From contig JAGBRZ010000236.1 in the NCBI GenBank assembly GCA_017632155.1, positions 1-32,511 of the forward strand: a stretch of 32,511 bases of DNA, written 5' to 3'. This DNA is from Clostridia bacterium. Lineage in GTDB: Bacteria > Bacillota_A > Clostridia > Oscillospirales > CAG-272. The notes beneath the pieces are model-generated. The model saw only the letters and a program-made list of their open reading frames with translations. It was not told where the DNA came from and made no database searches. Each line of letters opens with the position of its first letter. The stretch's first letter is position 1. A program made the translations under genes and the position numbers. Shown piece by piece: positions 1 through 7,880 of the stretch.

Positions 1-308
1 GCGGAGCGTCGTACAATATCGTTTTCGACCTCGGTTTGTTTAGCGGTGGGCAGTTCTTCAGAATACGAAACTATAAAGATAATAGCGAAAAATGGTGTAG
101 ATTCCATTGCGATTTTTCTTATGAGTCAAGAGACATAAAAATTCCGACAGAGCAATGTGAGCTTGGAAAGTGCCTTATGACAACAAAAGGTCTTATGTGG
201 TGTGTTAAACGCTATACAGACGATGAGATCGTTTTACAGGGATGCGGTGACGATGAATATACCTATCGCCGTACCGATAAAAGAACAGAGCAGTTTTCAA
301 CCATATAA
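1..308 (+). CDS. C-terminal part of an unrecognised protein (cut by window start)
   Basis: The frame is open from base 3 to the TAA at 306-308 with no stop, so the start lies outside the window. About 101 residues are visible. They are rich in aromatic, charged and cysteine residues (for example WCRFHCDF and MWCVKRY) and have no obvious membrane segment or signal. I do not recognise the family. A TTG at 36 could in principle start a 90-residue protein, but no ribosome binding site precedes it and the frame continues upstream, so I treat it as a partial gene. A strong terminator follows at 344-381. Confidence 0.5.
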   Translation, partial: GASYNIVFDLGLFSGGQFFRIRNYKDNSEKWCRFHCDFSYESRDIKIPTEQCELGKCLMTTKGLMWCVKRYTDDEIVLQGCGDDEYTYRRTDKRTEQFSTI

Positions 309-343
309 AATATAAAGGTTCGAAATTGTTGGGGTAACACAAC

Positions 344-381
344 AAAAGAAGCAGGTACGCAATCGCGTGCCTGCTTCTTTT
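344..381 (+). terminator. Rho-independent terminator
   Basis: A 17-bp stem (344-360 with 365-381, one G-U pair) closes an AATC loop. The arms begin AAAAG and end CTTTT, so it can work in both directions. It lies 36 bp after the partial gene. Confidence 0.8.
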
Positions 382-411
382 GTTCACTTGTCTTTGTTTG
401 ACTTCAATCAA

Positions 412-527
412 CAAGATCGTGCAGTAAACACGAACCGAGCGTAGCGAGGTGACTGGCAATGTTTGCGTAAGCAAACTTGCGGTTGAGCGCAGCGAAACCT
501 TTAATCCTATGATGTCGCTGGTTCACT
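412..527. repeat. Dispersed repeat, copy 1
   Basis: This stretch matches 3969-4099 closely. Shared blocks are CAAGATCGTGCAG, ACCGAGCG(T/A)AGCGAGGTGAC, GCAAACTTGCGGTTGAGC, AGCGAAACCTTT and ATCCTATGATGTCGCTGG. The interior has small palindromes such as GTTTGC/GCAAAC. The middle differs in length by about 15 bp. It is non-coding, although short open frames cross it. Confidence 0.75.
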
Positions 528-724
528 CCTACGGAGCCCACTCGCCGTCGCGTGTCGTTGTCGATCGCCTACGTTTACTCGGCTCTGACAACTCGCGCTT
601 TGGGCTCCACCGCTTGAGAAAACGATATTCAACCATTTTGTCTGCGCTAACCCAGCAGGGGGAGCCAAACAAAAACCACCCAAGGGGTGTCTTCCATAAA
701 GCAGGTTTTGCCTGCCGAAAACAC

Positions 725-760
725 AAAAGGAGTACGAGCAAATTTGTTCGTACTCCTTTT
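725..760. terminator. Bidirectional terminator-like hairpin
   Basis: AAAAGGAGTACGA (725-737) pairs with TCGTACTCCTTTT (748-760). There is an A-run on one side and a T-run on the other. No gene ends close by, so it may be part of a repeat. The rest of 528-822 shows no convincing gene. Confidence 0.5.
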
Positions 761-822
761 CACACTTCTTGCCCTGCAGGGTAAGTGTGTTACACCTTAT
801 AGGCGTAATGTCGGGCGGTAAT

Positions 823-946
823 GAGCCTCCCTTGTGTAAAGGGAGGTGGCTCGCGTAAGCGAGACGGAGGGATTGTAAAAGCAAAATTCTACTGAAAACA
901 ATCCCTCAGTCAACTTCGTTGACAGCTCCCTTTACACAAGGGAGCC
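823..946. repeat. Palindromic interspersed element (MITE/REP-like)
   Basis: The left arm (about 823-876) contains GCCTCCCTTGTGTAAAGGGAG and ends GGAGGGATTGT. The right arm (about 898-946) is nearly its reverse complement and ends CTTTACACAAGGGAGCC. Each arm also has its own mini-hairpin (GCTCGCGTAAGCGAG and CAACTTCGTTG). I recall very similar palindromes scattered through Ruminococcaceae-type genomes. That link is from memory, not a search. Confidence 0.75.
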
Positions 947-1017
947 TTTGGTTTGTGCGTCTCGAAAGTCCATCTACTTTTCCTGACAAGCACTGCTTTT
1001 GTGGACACAAAAGCGAA

Positions 1018-1036
1018 GCCCCGCACAAGGCGGGGC
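1018..1036 (-). terminator. Terminator-like hairpin after the XRE/helical-repeat gene
   Basis: GCCCCGC (1018-1024) pairs with GCGGGGC (1030-1036). It lies 10 bp past the stop codon of the leftward gene ending at 1046. The T-tract on the minus strand is weak, so efficiency is uncertain. Confidence 0.5.
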
Positions 1037-1045
1037 GAGGATAGT

Positions 1046-2152
1046 TTATTTCGAATATTGATTCAATTTCTCAACAATTGAAATAAAACGGGAATCTTGA
1101 CGGATGCAATCATATCGAGGATGCTGCATTTTTTTAAGAATATGATAGCATTCTGTGTGTTCTGTACACTCGTGAAAATCTTTGCTCGGTTCAGGATAAA
1201 TCAATTTATCGATAAGAATTGATGTAAAATATTTACCGTGATCATCGATATACGCTTTATCGTGTTCAACGGCGTGATAACACATTTTCTCAAGAGATTC
1301 AAGAGTTTCCTCATTTTTGGCTTGTGCAATCTGATAGGTGGAGATCAACCAATAGTTTCGTGAAAGCCGTATATGATAAAACATAAGGTTATCTCCGTAT
1401 ATCATCTTATACAAACGATTGGAAATGGTAAGCATTTCAATTTTTTTATTCCAAGTAGATGGATCGTCCGGCAAATCTTCATGTAGTACAAGATTGTGGA
1501 TAGACAATCCCAAGCCATCGGTAAATTTATCAATCTCGTCTTGAATGTAGAATTCTGTATTTCCATCACCTATTCCGCAAGCGAGAGCAGTTTCTCGACA
1601 GTATTTCATCGGCGAGAGCAATTCTAAAGCGCTTCTCGCTTTTTTTGTTTCTCCCAATTCGTTATATATGCTGCTTAAAGTGAAAATTGCTTCATAACGT
1701 ATGTCTTCATCATGGCAGTCGTCAATTACCGATAAACAGAGGGTTTCAGATTCATGAATCAGGGATTTCTCGTGTGTATTGCTCCATTCGTCCGACAAAC
1801 AGGCGGCAAGATAAACTTTGATTTTGGAATCGTTAGGAAATTTAACAAACGCATCGCGTGCGAAAGAAAGCTTTTCTTGATGCGTTCCCACTTCTGCCAA
1901 ACGGCGCAATTCTTTTTTGATATTTGCAAGTTCTTCTTCTCGCTCCGACAGCTTATATCCAAGAAGCTCATCCGTGCTGACCGAGAAAAAGTCTGCCAAC
2001 GGAGGAAGAAGTTCTATGTCGGGATAACCACCTTCGGATTCCCAACGAGATATCGCTTGAGGCGTAACGCCTATAGCGGTGGCAAGGGTATCCTGTGTGA
2101 TATTATTTTCTTGGCGAAGTTTTTTTATAATCGCACCTATTTTAATGTTCAT
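1046..2152 (-). CDS. XRE-family regulator with C-terminal helical-repeat (TPR-like) region
   Basis: The protein has 368 residues. Residues 6-61 form an HTH of the Cro/C1 type (IGAIIKKLRQENNITQDTLA, then TPQAISRWESEGGYPD and STDELLGY). This WE.GG.YPD form is typical of clostridial and bacillar XRE proteins. The remainder is a predicted all-helical domain rich in Leu, Glu and Tyr and resembling TPR repeats, which in such proteins usually senses a peptide or partner. It is probably a cytoplasmic transcription factor. The start is fixed by GGAGG six bases before the ATG, and a full promoter lies 40 bp upstream. The gene is monocistronic and AT-richer than genes to its right. The regulated target is unknown. 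Confidence 0.85.
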   Translation of the reverse strand: MNIKIGAIIKKLRQENNITQDTLATAIGVTPQAISRWESEGGYPDIELLPPLADFFSVSTDELLGYKLSEREEELANIKKELRRLAEVGTHQEKLSFARDAFVKFPNDSKIKVYLAACLSDEWSNTHEKSLIHESETLCLSVIDDCHDEDIRYEAIFTLSSIYNELGETKKARSALELLSPMKYCRETALACGIGDGNTEFYIQDEIDKFTDGLGLSIHNLVLHEDLPDDPSTWNKKIEMLTISNRLYKMIYGDNLMFYHIRLSRNYWLISTYQIAQAKNEETLESLEKMCYHAVEHDKAYIDDHGKYFTSILIDKLIYPEPSKDFHECTEHTECYHILKKMQHPRYDCIRQDSRFISIVEKLNQYSK

Positions 2153-2191
2153 ATCGTACCTCCAAAATAAATTTTGTAAGCTTACGATTTT

Positions 2192-2219
2192 ATTATAGCA
2201 TAATTTTTCTTTTTTTCAA
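2192..2219 (-). promoter_or_regulatory. Sigma-A promoter of the XRE/helical-repeat gene
   Basis: On the minus strand TTGAAA (2219-2214) is separated by 16 bp from a perfect TATAAT (2197-2192), preceded by an A-rich run. It reads into the ATG at 2152. Confidence 0.75.
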
Positions 2220-2240
2220 TTATCAATTCGTTGTTAAATA

Positions 2241-2286
2241 GATAAAGCAGTACTTTACATTCGTTAATGCAAAATACTGCTTTATC
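2241..2286. terminator. Hairpin in the intergenic stretch 2153-2433
   Basis: GATAAAGCAGTACT (2241-2254) pairs imperfectly with AATACTGCTTTATC (2273-2286). It could act as a terminator or transcription insulator between the two divergent genes. A shorter hairpin with a T6 run follows at about 2293-2316. Nothing coding is seen between 2220 and 2433. Confidence 0.4.
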
Positions 2287-2433
2287 GCAGGTACACCAAT
2301 CGGGTGGTTTTTTGTTTGGCTCCCTTTGTTGATCTTCGATCAACAACATAATTAACACTCACGAGTTCACAAGACTGAGCTACGAAGCGGTAGTCGACCG
2401 AGCAAATTTCGGAAGTAAGCATGAGGAGCATGA

Positions 2434-2462
2434 TTGACATAGCGTGGCGTTTGTGCTATAAT
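2434..2462 (+). promoter_or_regulatory. Consensus sigma-A promoter
   Basis: TTGACA (2434-2439), a 17-bp spacer and TATAAT (2457-2462) match the consensus fully. It lies inside an upstream extension of the following reading frame, which shows that translation begins at 2484/2487 and not further upstream. Confidence 0.85.
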
Positions 2463-2483
2463 AGATTCAAGAAAAGAGGTGGT

Positions 2484-3110
2484 ATGATGCCGAGATTTCA
2501 AGGTATCATTGAAAATGAAAAATACACGATTGGCTGTACGGGTCAGACGGTTTGGGTATGGGACAAGAACGATACTGTTCTTACAAAATTCAAGGATTTG
2601 ATCTATGCGGATCGTGCGGCGATTTCTCCTTGCGGGGATATTTTCGTCGTGAAAAGTGTGGCAGGAAGACTTGCTGTATATTCACTCGAAACCCTGTCCT
2701 TGCGCCAAAAAATTCGGTTTTCCCGTGTGAACGTTTCTCAGGATGACGGATTTTGCTTTTCTCCCGATGGAAAATATTTTTTGAACGTGGAGCGGCAAGA
2801 AGACGATCTTCATTCGGCAATTTCAATTTATAACACCTCGGATTTTTCGTTGGTGTCACGGACGCTTCTGGGGGAAGATCTGATGATTTCCCACATACAA
2901 GAGGTTGAGGGAGAATATTACGTTCTTGGATTTGACTTTGTGGCAAAATACAAAAACAATGAAATTTGTGATATCAGAAGAGTCACTTCTGCCGAACAAG
3001 AATTTTATTGGGAGCATCTGAATCAAACGATGTTTGGTATGATGCTTGATGATGGGCAAGAAATCAAAGCGGTACATACGCTTCGGGATTTGTGGGAGTA
3101 CCGTAAGTAA
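2484..3110 (+). CDS. Beta-propeller-like (WD40-like) cytoplasmic protein
   Basis: The protein has 208 residues from ATG 2484, or 207 from the adjacent ATG at 2487. The ribosome binding site AGAGGTGG precedes them. Repeating beta-strand units are visible: VWVWDKNDTVLTKF, AISPCGDIFVVKSVAGRLAVYSLETL, CFSPDGKYFLNVER, AISIYNTSDFSLVSR. The 'SP.G..F' and 'I..Y.T..' pattern is typical of WD40/YVTN-like blades, and about three or four blades are present, too few for a closed propeller alone. There is no signal peptide. The next gene starts 17 bp on, so the two are probably co-transcribed. The function is unknown. Confidence 0.65.
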   Translation: MMPRFQGIIENEKYTIGCTGQTVWVWDKNDTVLTKFKDLIYADRAAISPCGDIFVVKSVAGRLAVYSLETLSLRQKIRFSRVNVSQDDGFCFSPDGKYFLNVERQEDDLHSAISIYNTSDFSLVSRTLLGEDLMISHIQEVEGEYYVLGFDFVAKYKNNEICDIRRVTSAEQEFYWEHLNQTMFGMMLDDGQEIKAVHTLRDLWEYRK

Positions 3111-3127
3111 TATACAAGGAGAATTTG

Positions 3128-3904
3128 ATGAGAAAAGATTTTCATATTCATCCGTCGGTGTTGCAGGCGCCCGAAGGATTTGACTCCTTCGTTCAGAAGG
3201 CGCTAGGCAAAAATATCGGGGAAATTTGCATTACCGATCACATGCCGATTTCGCGTTCGACGGCGCCCGACCGACTTCCTTACGGAAGCGTGCGCGAATA
3301 CTGCGCTCTTGTTCGGGAGCTTGCGAAGCGGTATGCGGATCGTATCGTGATTCGGTGCGGTATCGAGGTCGATTTTCACCCGTCGGCGCTCGATGAGATC
3401 GAAGCGGTGTTCGACGAGGGCGACTTTGATTTCGTGCTCGGCTCGTCGCATCTGCATCTTTTTGTCGATGAATATGAAAAGCTTACCTTTAACGATTTTG
3501 CGTCGCTTTCGCTCGAAAATTCGCTTCGCGCGCTCGAATACGGACGTTTTTCGGCATTGGCTCACCTGGATATGTACCGTTGGGCGTTTGCGCGTCCGAG
3601 GAGATTTCCGATGATCGATGACGGGTATTCCATCGAGCGTCACGAGGATCTGATTCGTGAGATTCTCTCTTCGGCGGCGTCAAGCGGCACCTATCTTGAG
3701 ATCAATCCGCATCTTGCCGCGCCACATCACGATCTTTTTTACACCTATCCGCAGAATGAGATCGTTTCGTGGGCATTGGAGCGCGGTGTTCGTTTTTCTT
3801 ACGGCTCGGACGCACATTCGTCCGAAGCCGTCGGCGTGCTCTTAGACGAGCTGGAAGAGCATCCGATTTACGGGGAAGCTTTGGCTTTGTGGGAAAAAGA
3901 ATAA
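3128..3904 (+). CDS. PHP-domain phosphoesterase, histidinol-phosphatase (HisK/HisJ) type
   Basis: The protein has 258 residues, the usual size for PHP histidinol phosphatases. Metal-binding motifs appear in order: DFHIHPS near the N-terminus, CITDH, CGIEVDF, LGSSHLHL, LAHLDMYRW, LEINPH, and SYGSDAH at the C-terminus. These match the trinuclear metal centre of the PHP family. Members dephosphorylate histidinol phosphate or other small phosphoesters. No histidine genes lie nearby, so the substrate is not settled. The start at 3128 is chosen because AAGGAG lies six bases upstream. A terminator follows six bases after the stop. Confidence 0.8.
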   Translation: MRKDFHIHPSVLQAPEGFDSFVQKALGKNIGEICITDHMPISRSTAPDRLPYGSVREYCALVRELAKRYADRIVIRCGIEVDFHPSALDEIEAVFDEGDFDFVLGSSHLHLFVDEYEKLTFNDFASLSLENSLRALEYGRFSALAHLDMYRWAFARPRRFPMIDDGYSIERHEDLIREILSSAASSGTYLEINPHLAAPHHDLFYTYPQNEIVSWALERGVRFSYGSDAHSSEAVGVLLDELEEHPIYGEALALWEKE

Positions 3905-3909
3905 CTTGG

Positions 3910-3937
3910 AAAAAGCAGACGACAAGGTCTGCTTTTT
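3910..3937 (+). terminator. Rho-independent terminator of the propeller/PHP unit
   Basis: AAAAAGCAGAC (3910-3920) pairs perfectly with GTCTGCTTTTT (3927-3937) around a six-base loop. Confidence 0.9.
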
Positions 3938-3968
3938 CATTATCTTTTCTTTCGTTGGTTTGTATCAG

Positions 3969-4099
3969 CAAGATCGTGCAGCAAACGGAAACCGAGCGAA
4001 GCGAGGTGACTGGCAACGTTTGCATTTTGGCAATGCCAAAGGCAAACTTGCGGTTGAGCAAAGCGAAACCTTTTCATCCTATGATGTCGCTGGTTCACT
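3969..4099. repeat. Dispersed repeat, copy 2
   Basis: This is the second copy of the element at 412-527, in the same orientation. It carries an internal insertion-like difference around TTTTGGCAATGCCAAAGGC, itself a small palindrome. It ends just before the promoter of the ROK kinase gene, so it lies in that gene's upstream region. Confidence 0.75.
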
Positions 4100-4105
4100 T
4101 CTATA

Positions 4106-4134
4106 TTGACTTTTTTCTCGAAATGATATATAAT
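4106..4134 (+). promoter_or_regulatory. Sigma-A promoter of the ROK kinase gene
   Basis: TTGACT (4106-4111), a 17-bp spacer and TATAAT (4129-4134). The 5' leader to the ATG at 4208 is about 65 nt. Confidence 0.8.
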
Positions 4135-4207
4135 TTATTATAGAAATTTTGAAGAAGTACGATATGAACGAAACAATGAATATACGTTAGAAAGATTAGA
4201 AGGGAAG

Positions 4208-5173
4208 ATGACAGTGGTTATGACAGATATTCGAAAATATTATCTTGGGATTGATCTTGGAGGCACCTTTATCAAGGGAGGAATTGTGGACGGCGAGGGA
4301 AATATCCTTCTTCGTGATAAAGTTCCCACCGAAAGTGAAAAGGGCGTGGATGGCGTTGCGGATCATATCGTAGCACTTTGCCGTAGTTTGATGGAGAAAG
4401 CCAATCTTTCGGTTTCGGATTTTGTAGGCATTGGTTTGGGCGTTCCGGGAACGGTTGACAGCGAACGGGGAGAGGTGGTTGACGCCAACAATCTCGGTTG
4501 GGAGAATGTTTCGATTGCCGACCGCTTGTCCGAAATGATTGGACTTCCTGTAAAGATTGCCAACGATGCCAGCCTTGCCGCACTCGGAGAAGCGAACTTC
4601 GGATGTGGAAAGGAGTATCGCAATTCCGTGATGATCACACTCGGCACGGGTGTGGGCGGCGGCATTTTGCTTGACGGAAAGCTGTTTGAGGGAAATCGTT
4701 CGGCAGGAGCTGAGCTCGGACATACGGTCATTGCGGCAGGCGGAGAGCCGTGTACCTGCGGACGGCGCGGATGCCTGGAGGCGTATGCCTCTGCCACGGC
4801 GCTGATTCGCGACACGAAGCGCGCCATGGAAAAGAATCCCGAAAGCAAGCTTTGGGAGATTGGGGCACTTGACGCGGTCACGGGAAAAACAGCGTTTGAC
4901 TATTGTGAGCAAGATAAAACTGCGCGAGAAGTGGTTGATCGCTATATCGAAATGCTCGGCGTCGGAATTGTCAATATTGCAAACCTCATTCGACCCGAGG
5001 TCGTCATTCTTGGTGGTGGTGTATGCGCGGAGGGGGAGCAATTGCTCCGTCCCTTGCGAGAGATGCTCAAGCGCGAGATTTATGGGGGCGAGAAAGGTCC
5101 TGCGATGGAAATTGTAACGGCACAGCTCGGAAACGATGCGGGACTCTTAGGCGCGGCGGCACTTTTTATGTAA
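4208..5173 (+). CDS. glcK: ROK-family glucokinase
   Basis: The protein has 321 residues, the normal length for ROK glucokinases. It has the N-terminal phosphate loop (YLGIDLGGTFIKGGIV), a second phosphate-binding segment (SVMITLGTGVGGGI), the ROK signature (AGAELGHTVI) and the zinc-binding motif CTCGRRGCLEAYAS. The conserved catalytic aspartate is in IANDASLAALGE. It phosphorylates glucose to glucose-6-phosphate in the cytoplasm. The first ATG (4208) follows AGAAGGGAAG, and a second ATG at 4220 is possible. The gene is monocistronic, with its own promoter and terminator. Strict glucose specificity is inferred from family resemblance. Confidence 0.88.
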   Translation: MTVVMTDIRKYYLGIDLGGTFIKGGIVDGEGNILLRDKVPTESEKGVDGVADHIVALCRSLMEKANLSVSDFVGIGLGVPGTVDSERGEVVDANNLGWENVSIADRLSEMIGLPVKIANDASLAALGEANFGCGKEYRNSVMITLGTGVGGGILLDGKLFEGNRSAGAELGHTVIAAGGEPCTCGRRGCLEAYASATALIRDTKRAMEKNPESKLWEIGALDAVTGKTAFDYCEQDKTAREVVDRYIEMLGVGIVNIANLIRPEVVILGGGVCAEGEQLLRPLREMLKREIYGGEKGPAMEIVTAQLGNDAGLLGAAALFM

Positions 5174-5196
5174 AAATCGGACGTGTAATAATAAAA

Positions 5197-5232
5197 GATT
5201 GGCGTACCTGCGATAAAGCCGGTACGCCAATC
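5197..5232. terminator. Bidirectional terminator shared by glcK and gatB
   Basis: GATTGGCGTACC (5197-5208) pairs perfectly with GGTACGCCAATC (5221-5232). A T-run follows on the plus strand and TTTTATTATT on the minus strand, so it serves both convergent units. Confidence 0.88.
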
Positions 5233-5254
5233 GTGTTTTTTGTTTTATGAATGT

Positions 5255-6697
5255 TTAGACCTTATTGATTTCGTCAATCAAAATCTTGCGGAGGGTTTGC
5301 GGATCGCAGTTGCCCTTGAGTTCCTTCATACATTTTCCGAAGAGTGCCATCAGCGCCTTTTCTTTGCCGCTCTTGAAGTCGGCAACCGACTTAGGATCTG
5401 CGGCAACGACTGCCTTGACGACTTCCTCTGCCTTACCCGTGTCGTTCGACATGACAAATCCGTTGGCTTCCGCGTATGCGTTGGGTTCGATCGTGGGATC
5501 GTCGAACATTGCGGCGAGGATCTTCTTGGCGTTAGCACGTCCAACTTTCCCGCCCGTGACGAGCAGAATGAGCGAACCGAGCGCCTTTCCGTCGAGCGTG
5601 AGCTGATCGTAGGTCATCTTTCTCGCGTTGAGAATGGTCATAACCTCGGAGAGAATCCAGTTTGCCGATTCCTTTGCATTCTTCGTGACCTCATACGCGC
5701 CCTCAAAGCATTCGCAAAGCGCGATGCTCTTGGTGAGGAGCTCTGCGTCGTAGTCGCTCAGCGCATATTCCTCGGTGTAGCGTGCACGCTTGACCTCGGG
5801 GAATTCGGGGAGAGAGCTCTGGATTTCGTCAAACCAAGCGTCGTCGATGACGACGGGCATTACGTTGGGGTCGGGGAAGTAGCGGTAATCACCCGCGGTT
5901 TCCTTGGTTCTCATCGCGTAGCTCTTACCCTTGATGTCATCCCAACGGCGGGTCTCCTGACGGAGCACCTCGGTGCCGTTTTCGATGGCGTCGATGTGTC
6001 TTGCCGTTTCGTACTCGATGGCGCGCTTGATGGCTTCGATCGAGTTCATATTCTTCATTTCCGCGCGAACGCCGAGCTTGTCGCTTCCTTCGGGGCGAAC
6101 CGAAAGGTTGACGTCGCAACGCATTGTTCCGTGTGCCATTTCGCACTCTGCGACCTTCGCATAGCGGAGCAGGGTCTTGAGGCGCTCGAGGTATGCTTCG
6201 ACCTCTTCGGCGCTCGACAGATCGGGTTGGCTGACGATCTCGATGAGGGGAACGCTCGTACGGTTGAAGTCGACGTGCGTGGTATCCTCACGGATATCGT
6301 GGACGAGCTTTCCTGCGTCCTCTTCCATGTGGATCTGCTTGATTCTTACCTGCTTTTTGCCCTTCGAGGTTTCGATCTCGACAAGTCCGTTGACGGCAAC
6401 GGGAGCGAACCACTGCGTCGTCTGATAAGCGGCGGGCAGGTCGGGGTAGTAGTAGCTCTTCTTATCGAAGGTGGTAACTCGGTTGATATCACAGTTCAGC
6501 ATCAAACCCGCTTTCATACCGAAATCGACCACGCGCTTATTGACGACGGGGAGCATTCCCGGCATACCGCAGCACGCGGGGCAGACGTGGGAGTTGGGGT
6601 CAGCACCAAAGGAGTGCGCCGAGCAGGAGCAGAAGATCTTGGACTTGGTAGCAAGCTCAACGTGAACCTCAAGTCCGATGACGGTTTCGTATCTCAT
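5255..6697 (-). CDS. gatB: Asp/Glu-tRNA amidotransferase subunit B
   Basis: The protein has 480 residues, full length for GatB. It begins with YETVIGLEVHVEL, followed by the zinc-binding cysteines in FCSCSAHSF and VCPACCGMPG. The conserved NRTSVPLIEIVSQPDL, AEMKNMNS and DYRYFPDPN segments are present, as is the C-terminal YqeY-like tRNA-binding tail. GatB activates misacylated Asp-tRNA(Asn) or Glu-tRNA(Gln) with ATP and performs the transamidation with ammonia normally channelled from GatA. It starts one base after the gatA stop, so translation is coupled. It is the last gene of aspS-gatC-gatA-gatB. Unlike GatA, it shows no sign of decay. Confidence 0.96.
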   Translation of the reverse strand: MRYETVIGLEVHVELATKSKIFCSCSAHSFGADPNSHVCPACCGMPGMLPVVNKRVVDFGMKAGLMLNCDINRVTTFDKKSYYYPDLPAAYQTTQWFAPVAVNGLVEIETSKGKKQVRIKQIHMEEDAGKLVHDIREDTTHVDFNRTSVPLIEIVSQPDLSSAEEVEAYLERLKTLLRYAKVAECEMAHGTMRCDVNLSVRPEGSDKLGVRAEMKNMNSIEAIKRAIEYETARHIDAIENGTEVLRQETRRWDDIKGKSYAMRTKETAGDYRYFPDPNVMPVVIDDAWFDEIQSSLPEFPEVKRARYTEEYALSDYDAELLTKSIALCECFEGAYEVTKNAKESANWILSEVMTILNARKMTYDQLTLDGKALGSLILLVTGGKVGRANAKKILAAMFDDPTIEPNAYAEANGFVMSNDTGKAEEVVKAVVAADPKSVADFKSGKEKALMALFGKCMKELKGNCDPQTLRKILIDEINKV

Positions 6698-6698
6698 C

Positions 6699-7862
6699 TC
6701 AGTTTGCCTCCTTCGTCAGAATCTTTGCCATGTCAAGCAGAGCGTTCTCGGAGAATGCCTTGCCGACGAGCTGTACGCCCGAGGCAACGACAGCGGGAAG
6801 TCCCGTGATCGAAGCGGGGGCGGTGTAGAGGTTTTCCTCAAATGCGATATGCTTGTTTTCTGCCACCGTTGCTTCGGTGTAGGAGAGGGTCGAGCTTGCG
6901 GGAAGCAGAATTGCATCCACTTCGCCGAAGAGCTTCGTAAACTCCTCGCAGATCACGCGGCGCGTGCGCAGGCACTTGTCGTAAACCTTCATATAATTTT
7001 CGGTCGAAAGGGTTTCCGAGCCGAAGAGAATTGCGGTCTTGAGCAGTTCGCCGAACGCTTCGGTACGGCTGTTGGTATAGAGTTCGTCAATGCCCGAGAA
7101 ATTCTCGGCGCGGTAGCCATATTTGACACCGTCGTAACGAGAGACGTTGTTGCAAAGCTCGGCACTCATCAGTACGTTCCAAGCAGGACGTGCGGCGGTG
7201 AGAATTTCGTTCTCAATCTCAACGACCTCAATGCCGTTTGCGGAAAGCACCTGAACAGCCTCTGCAATCTTTGCCGAAACTGCATCGTCTGCGCAGAAAT
7301 TCTTTACGAGAGCTACGCGGCGAATCGGCGCTGCCTGTGCGACCGATGCGCAAGCCTCGTCCGAAAGGCTGGTTCCGTCCTTTGCATCGTGACCGGCGAT
7401 TGCATCGAGCAGATCGCGGCAGTCCGCGGCAGTTTTTGCGAGTACGCTGACCGTCTCGCCCGAGCAAGCCACGGGAACAGTGCCATAGCGCGAAACTCTT
7501 CCGTAGGTCGGCTTGACGCTGACAAGACCCGTCTGTGCGGCGGCACGGCGGGGAGAACCGTTGACGTCAAGGCAGAGTGCGGCAGTAGCATCACCCGAGG
7601 CGATCATTTCTGCGGCGGCGTTTTTGATCACGCCGTCGGCGGTCAGTGCGCCGCGGTACGAGGTCTCACCGAGAAGGTCGATGGCAAACTCGCCCACGTC
7701 GGCTTTTCCCGCGAAGGCATAGCCTGCGGCTTTAGCACGGGTGAGCGCCTCTGCTTCGAGCAAGCTCATATAGCCGTCCAGCATCTTCGAGCCTGCGGTG
7801 GTGGGGGCATCGGTCGTCAGAAGCATATCGTCAACAATGACGGTTTTGTTCATTTCGTTCAT
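6699..7862 (-). CDS. gatA: GatA-like amidotransferase subunit, short and lacking catalytic residues
   Basis: The protein has 387 residues, against about 485 for normal GatA. KPTYGRVSRYG, the AGHD..DGTS region and the C-terminal fold segments identify it clearly as GatA. It starts at what corresponds to residue ~70 of a normal GatA. The segment aligned with the catalytic lysine (I.IKDNI) reads VIVDDML, so Lys is replaced by Asp. The Gly/Ser-rich amidase signature that carries the cis-serine (GGSSGGS) is missing. The nucleophile segment DTGGSIRQPA reads DVNGSPRRAA, keeping only the serine. Residue roles are from the well-studied bacterial GatA, aligned from memory. There is no room upstream for a missing N-terminus because gatC ends 18 bp before. 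The frame is intact, so it is probably a functional but amidase-dead subunit. Confidence 0.85.
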   Translation of the reverse strand: MNEMNKTVIVDDMLLTTDAPTTAGSKMLDGYMSLLEAEALTRAKAAGYAFAGKADVGEFAIDLLGETSYRGALTADGVIKNAAAEMIASGDATAALCLDVNGSPRRAAAQTGLVSVKPTYGRVSRYGTVPVACSGETVSVLAKTAADCRDLLDAIAGHDAKDGTSLSDEACASVAQAAPIRRVALVKNFCADDAVSAKIAEAVQVLSANGIEVVEIENEILTAARPAWNVLMSAELCNNVSRYDGVKYGYRAENFSGIDELYTNSRTEAFGELLKTAILFGSETLSTENYMKVYDKCLRTRRVICEEFTKLFGEVDAILLPASSTLSYTEATVAENKHIAFEENLYTAPASITGLPAVVASGVQLVGKAFSENALLDMAKILTKEAN

Positions 7863-7880
7863 TCTGTTCGTCCCCCCTTC

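Noticed and set aside
449..884. Several overlapping frames of 70-125 codons on both strands between 449 and 884
   Set aside because: They cross the dispersed repeat, hairpins and palindromic element and have no start signals or family likeness.
2421..2483. N-terminal extension of the propeller-like protein to an upstream ATG
   Set aside because: A perfect promoter lies inside this extension, and AGAGGTGG precedes the ATGs at 2484/2487.
5240..6808. Long open frame (522 codons) on the plus strand opposite gatB
   Set aside because: It is a shadow of high-GC coding on the other strand. gatB is an unmistakable conserved gene, and the antisense product has no recognisable domain or ribosome binding site.
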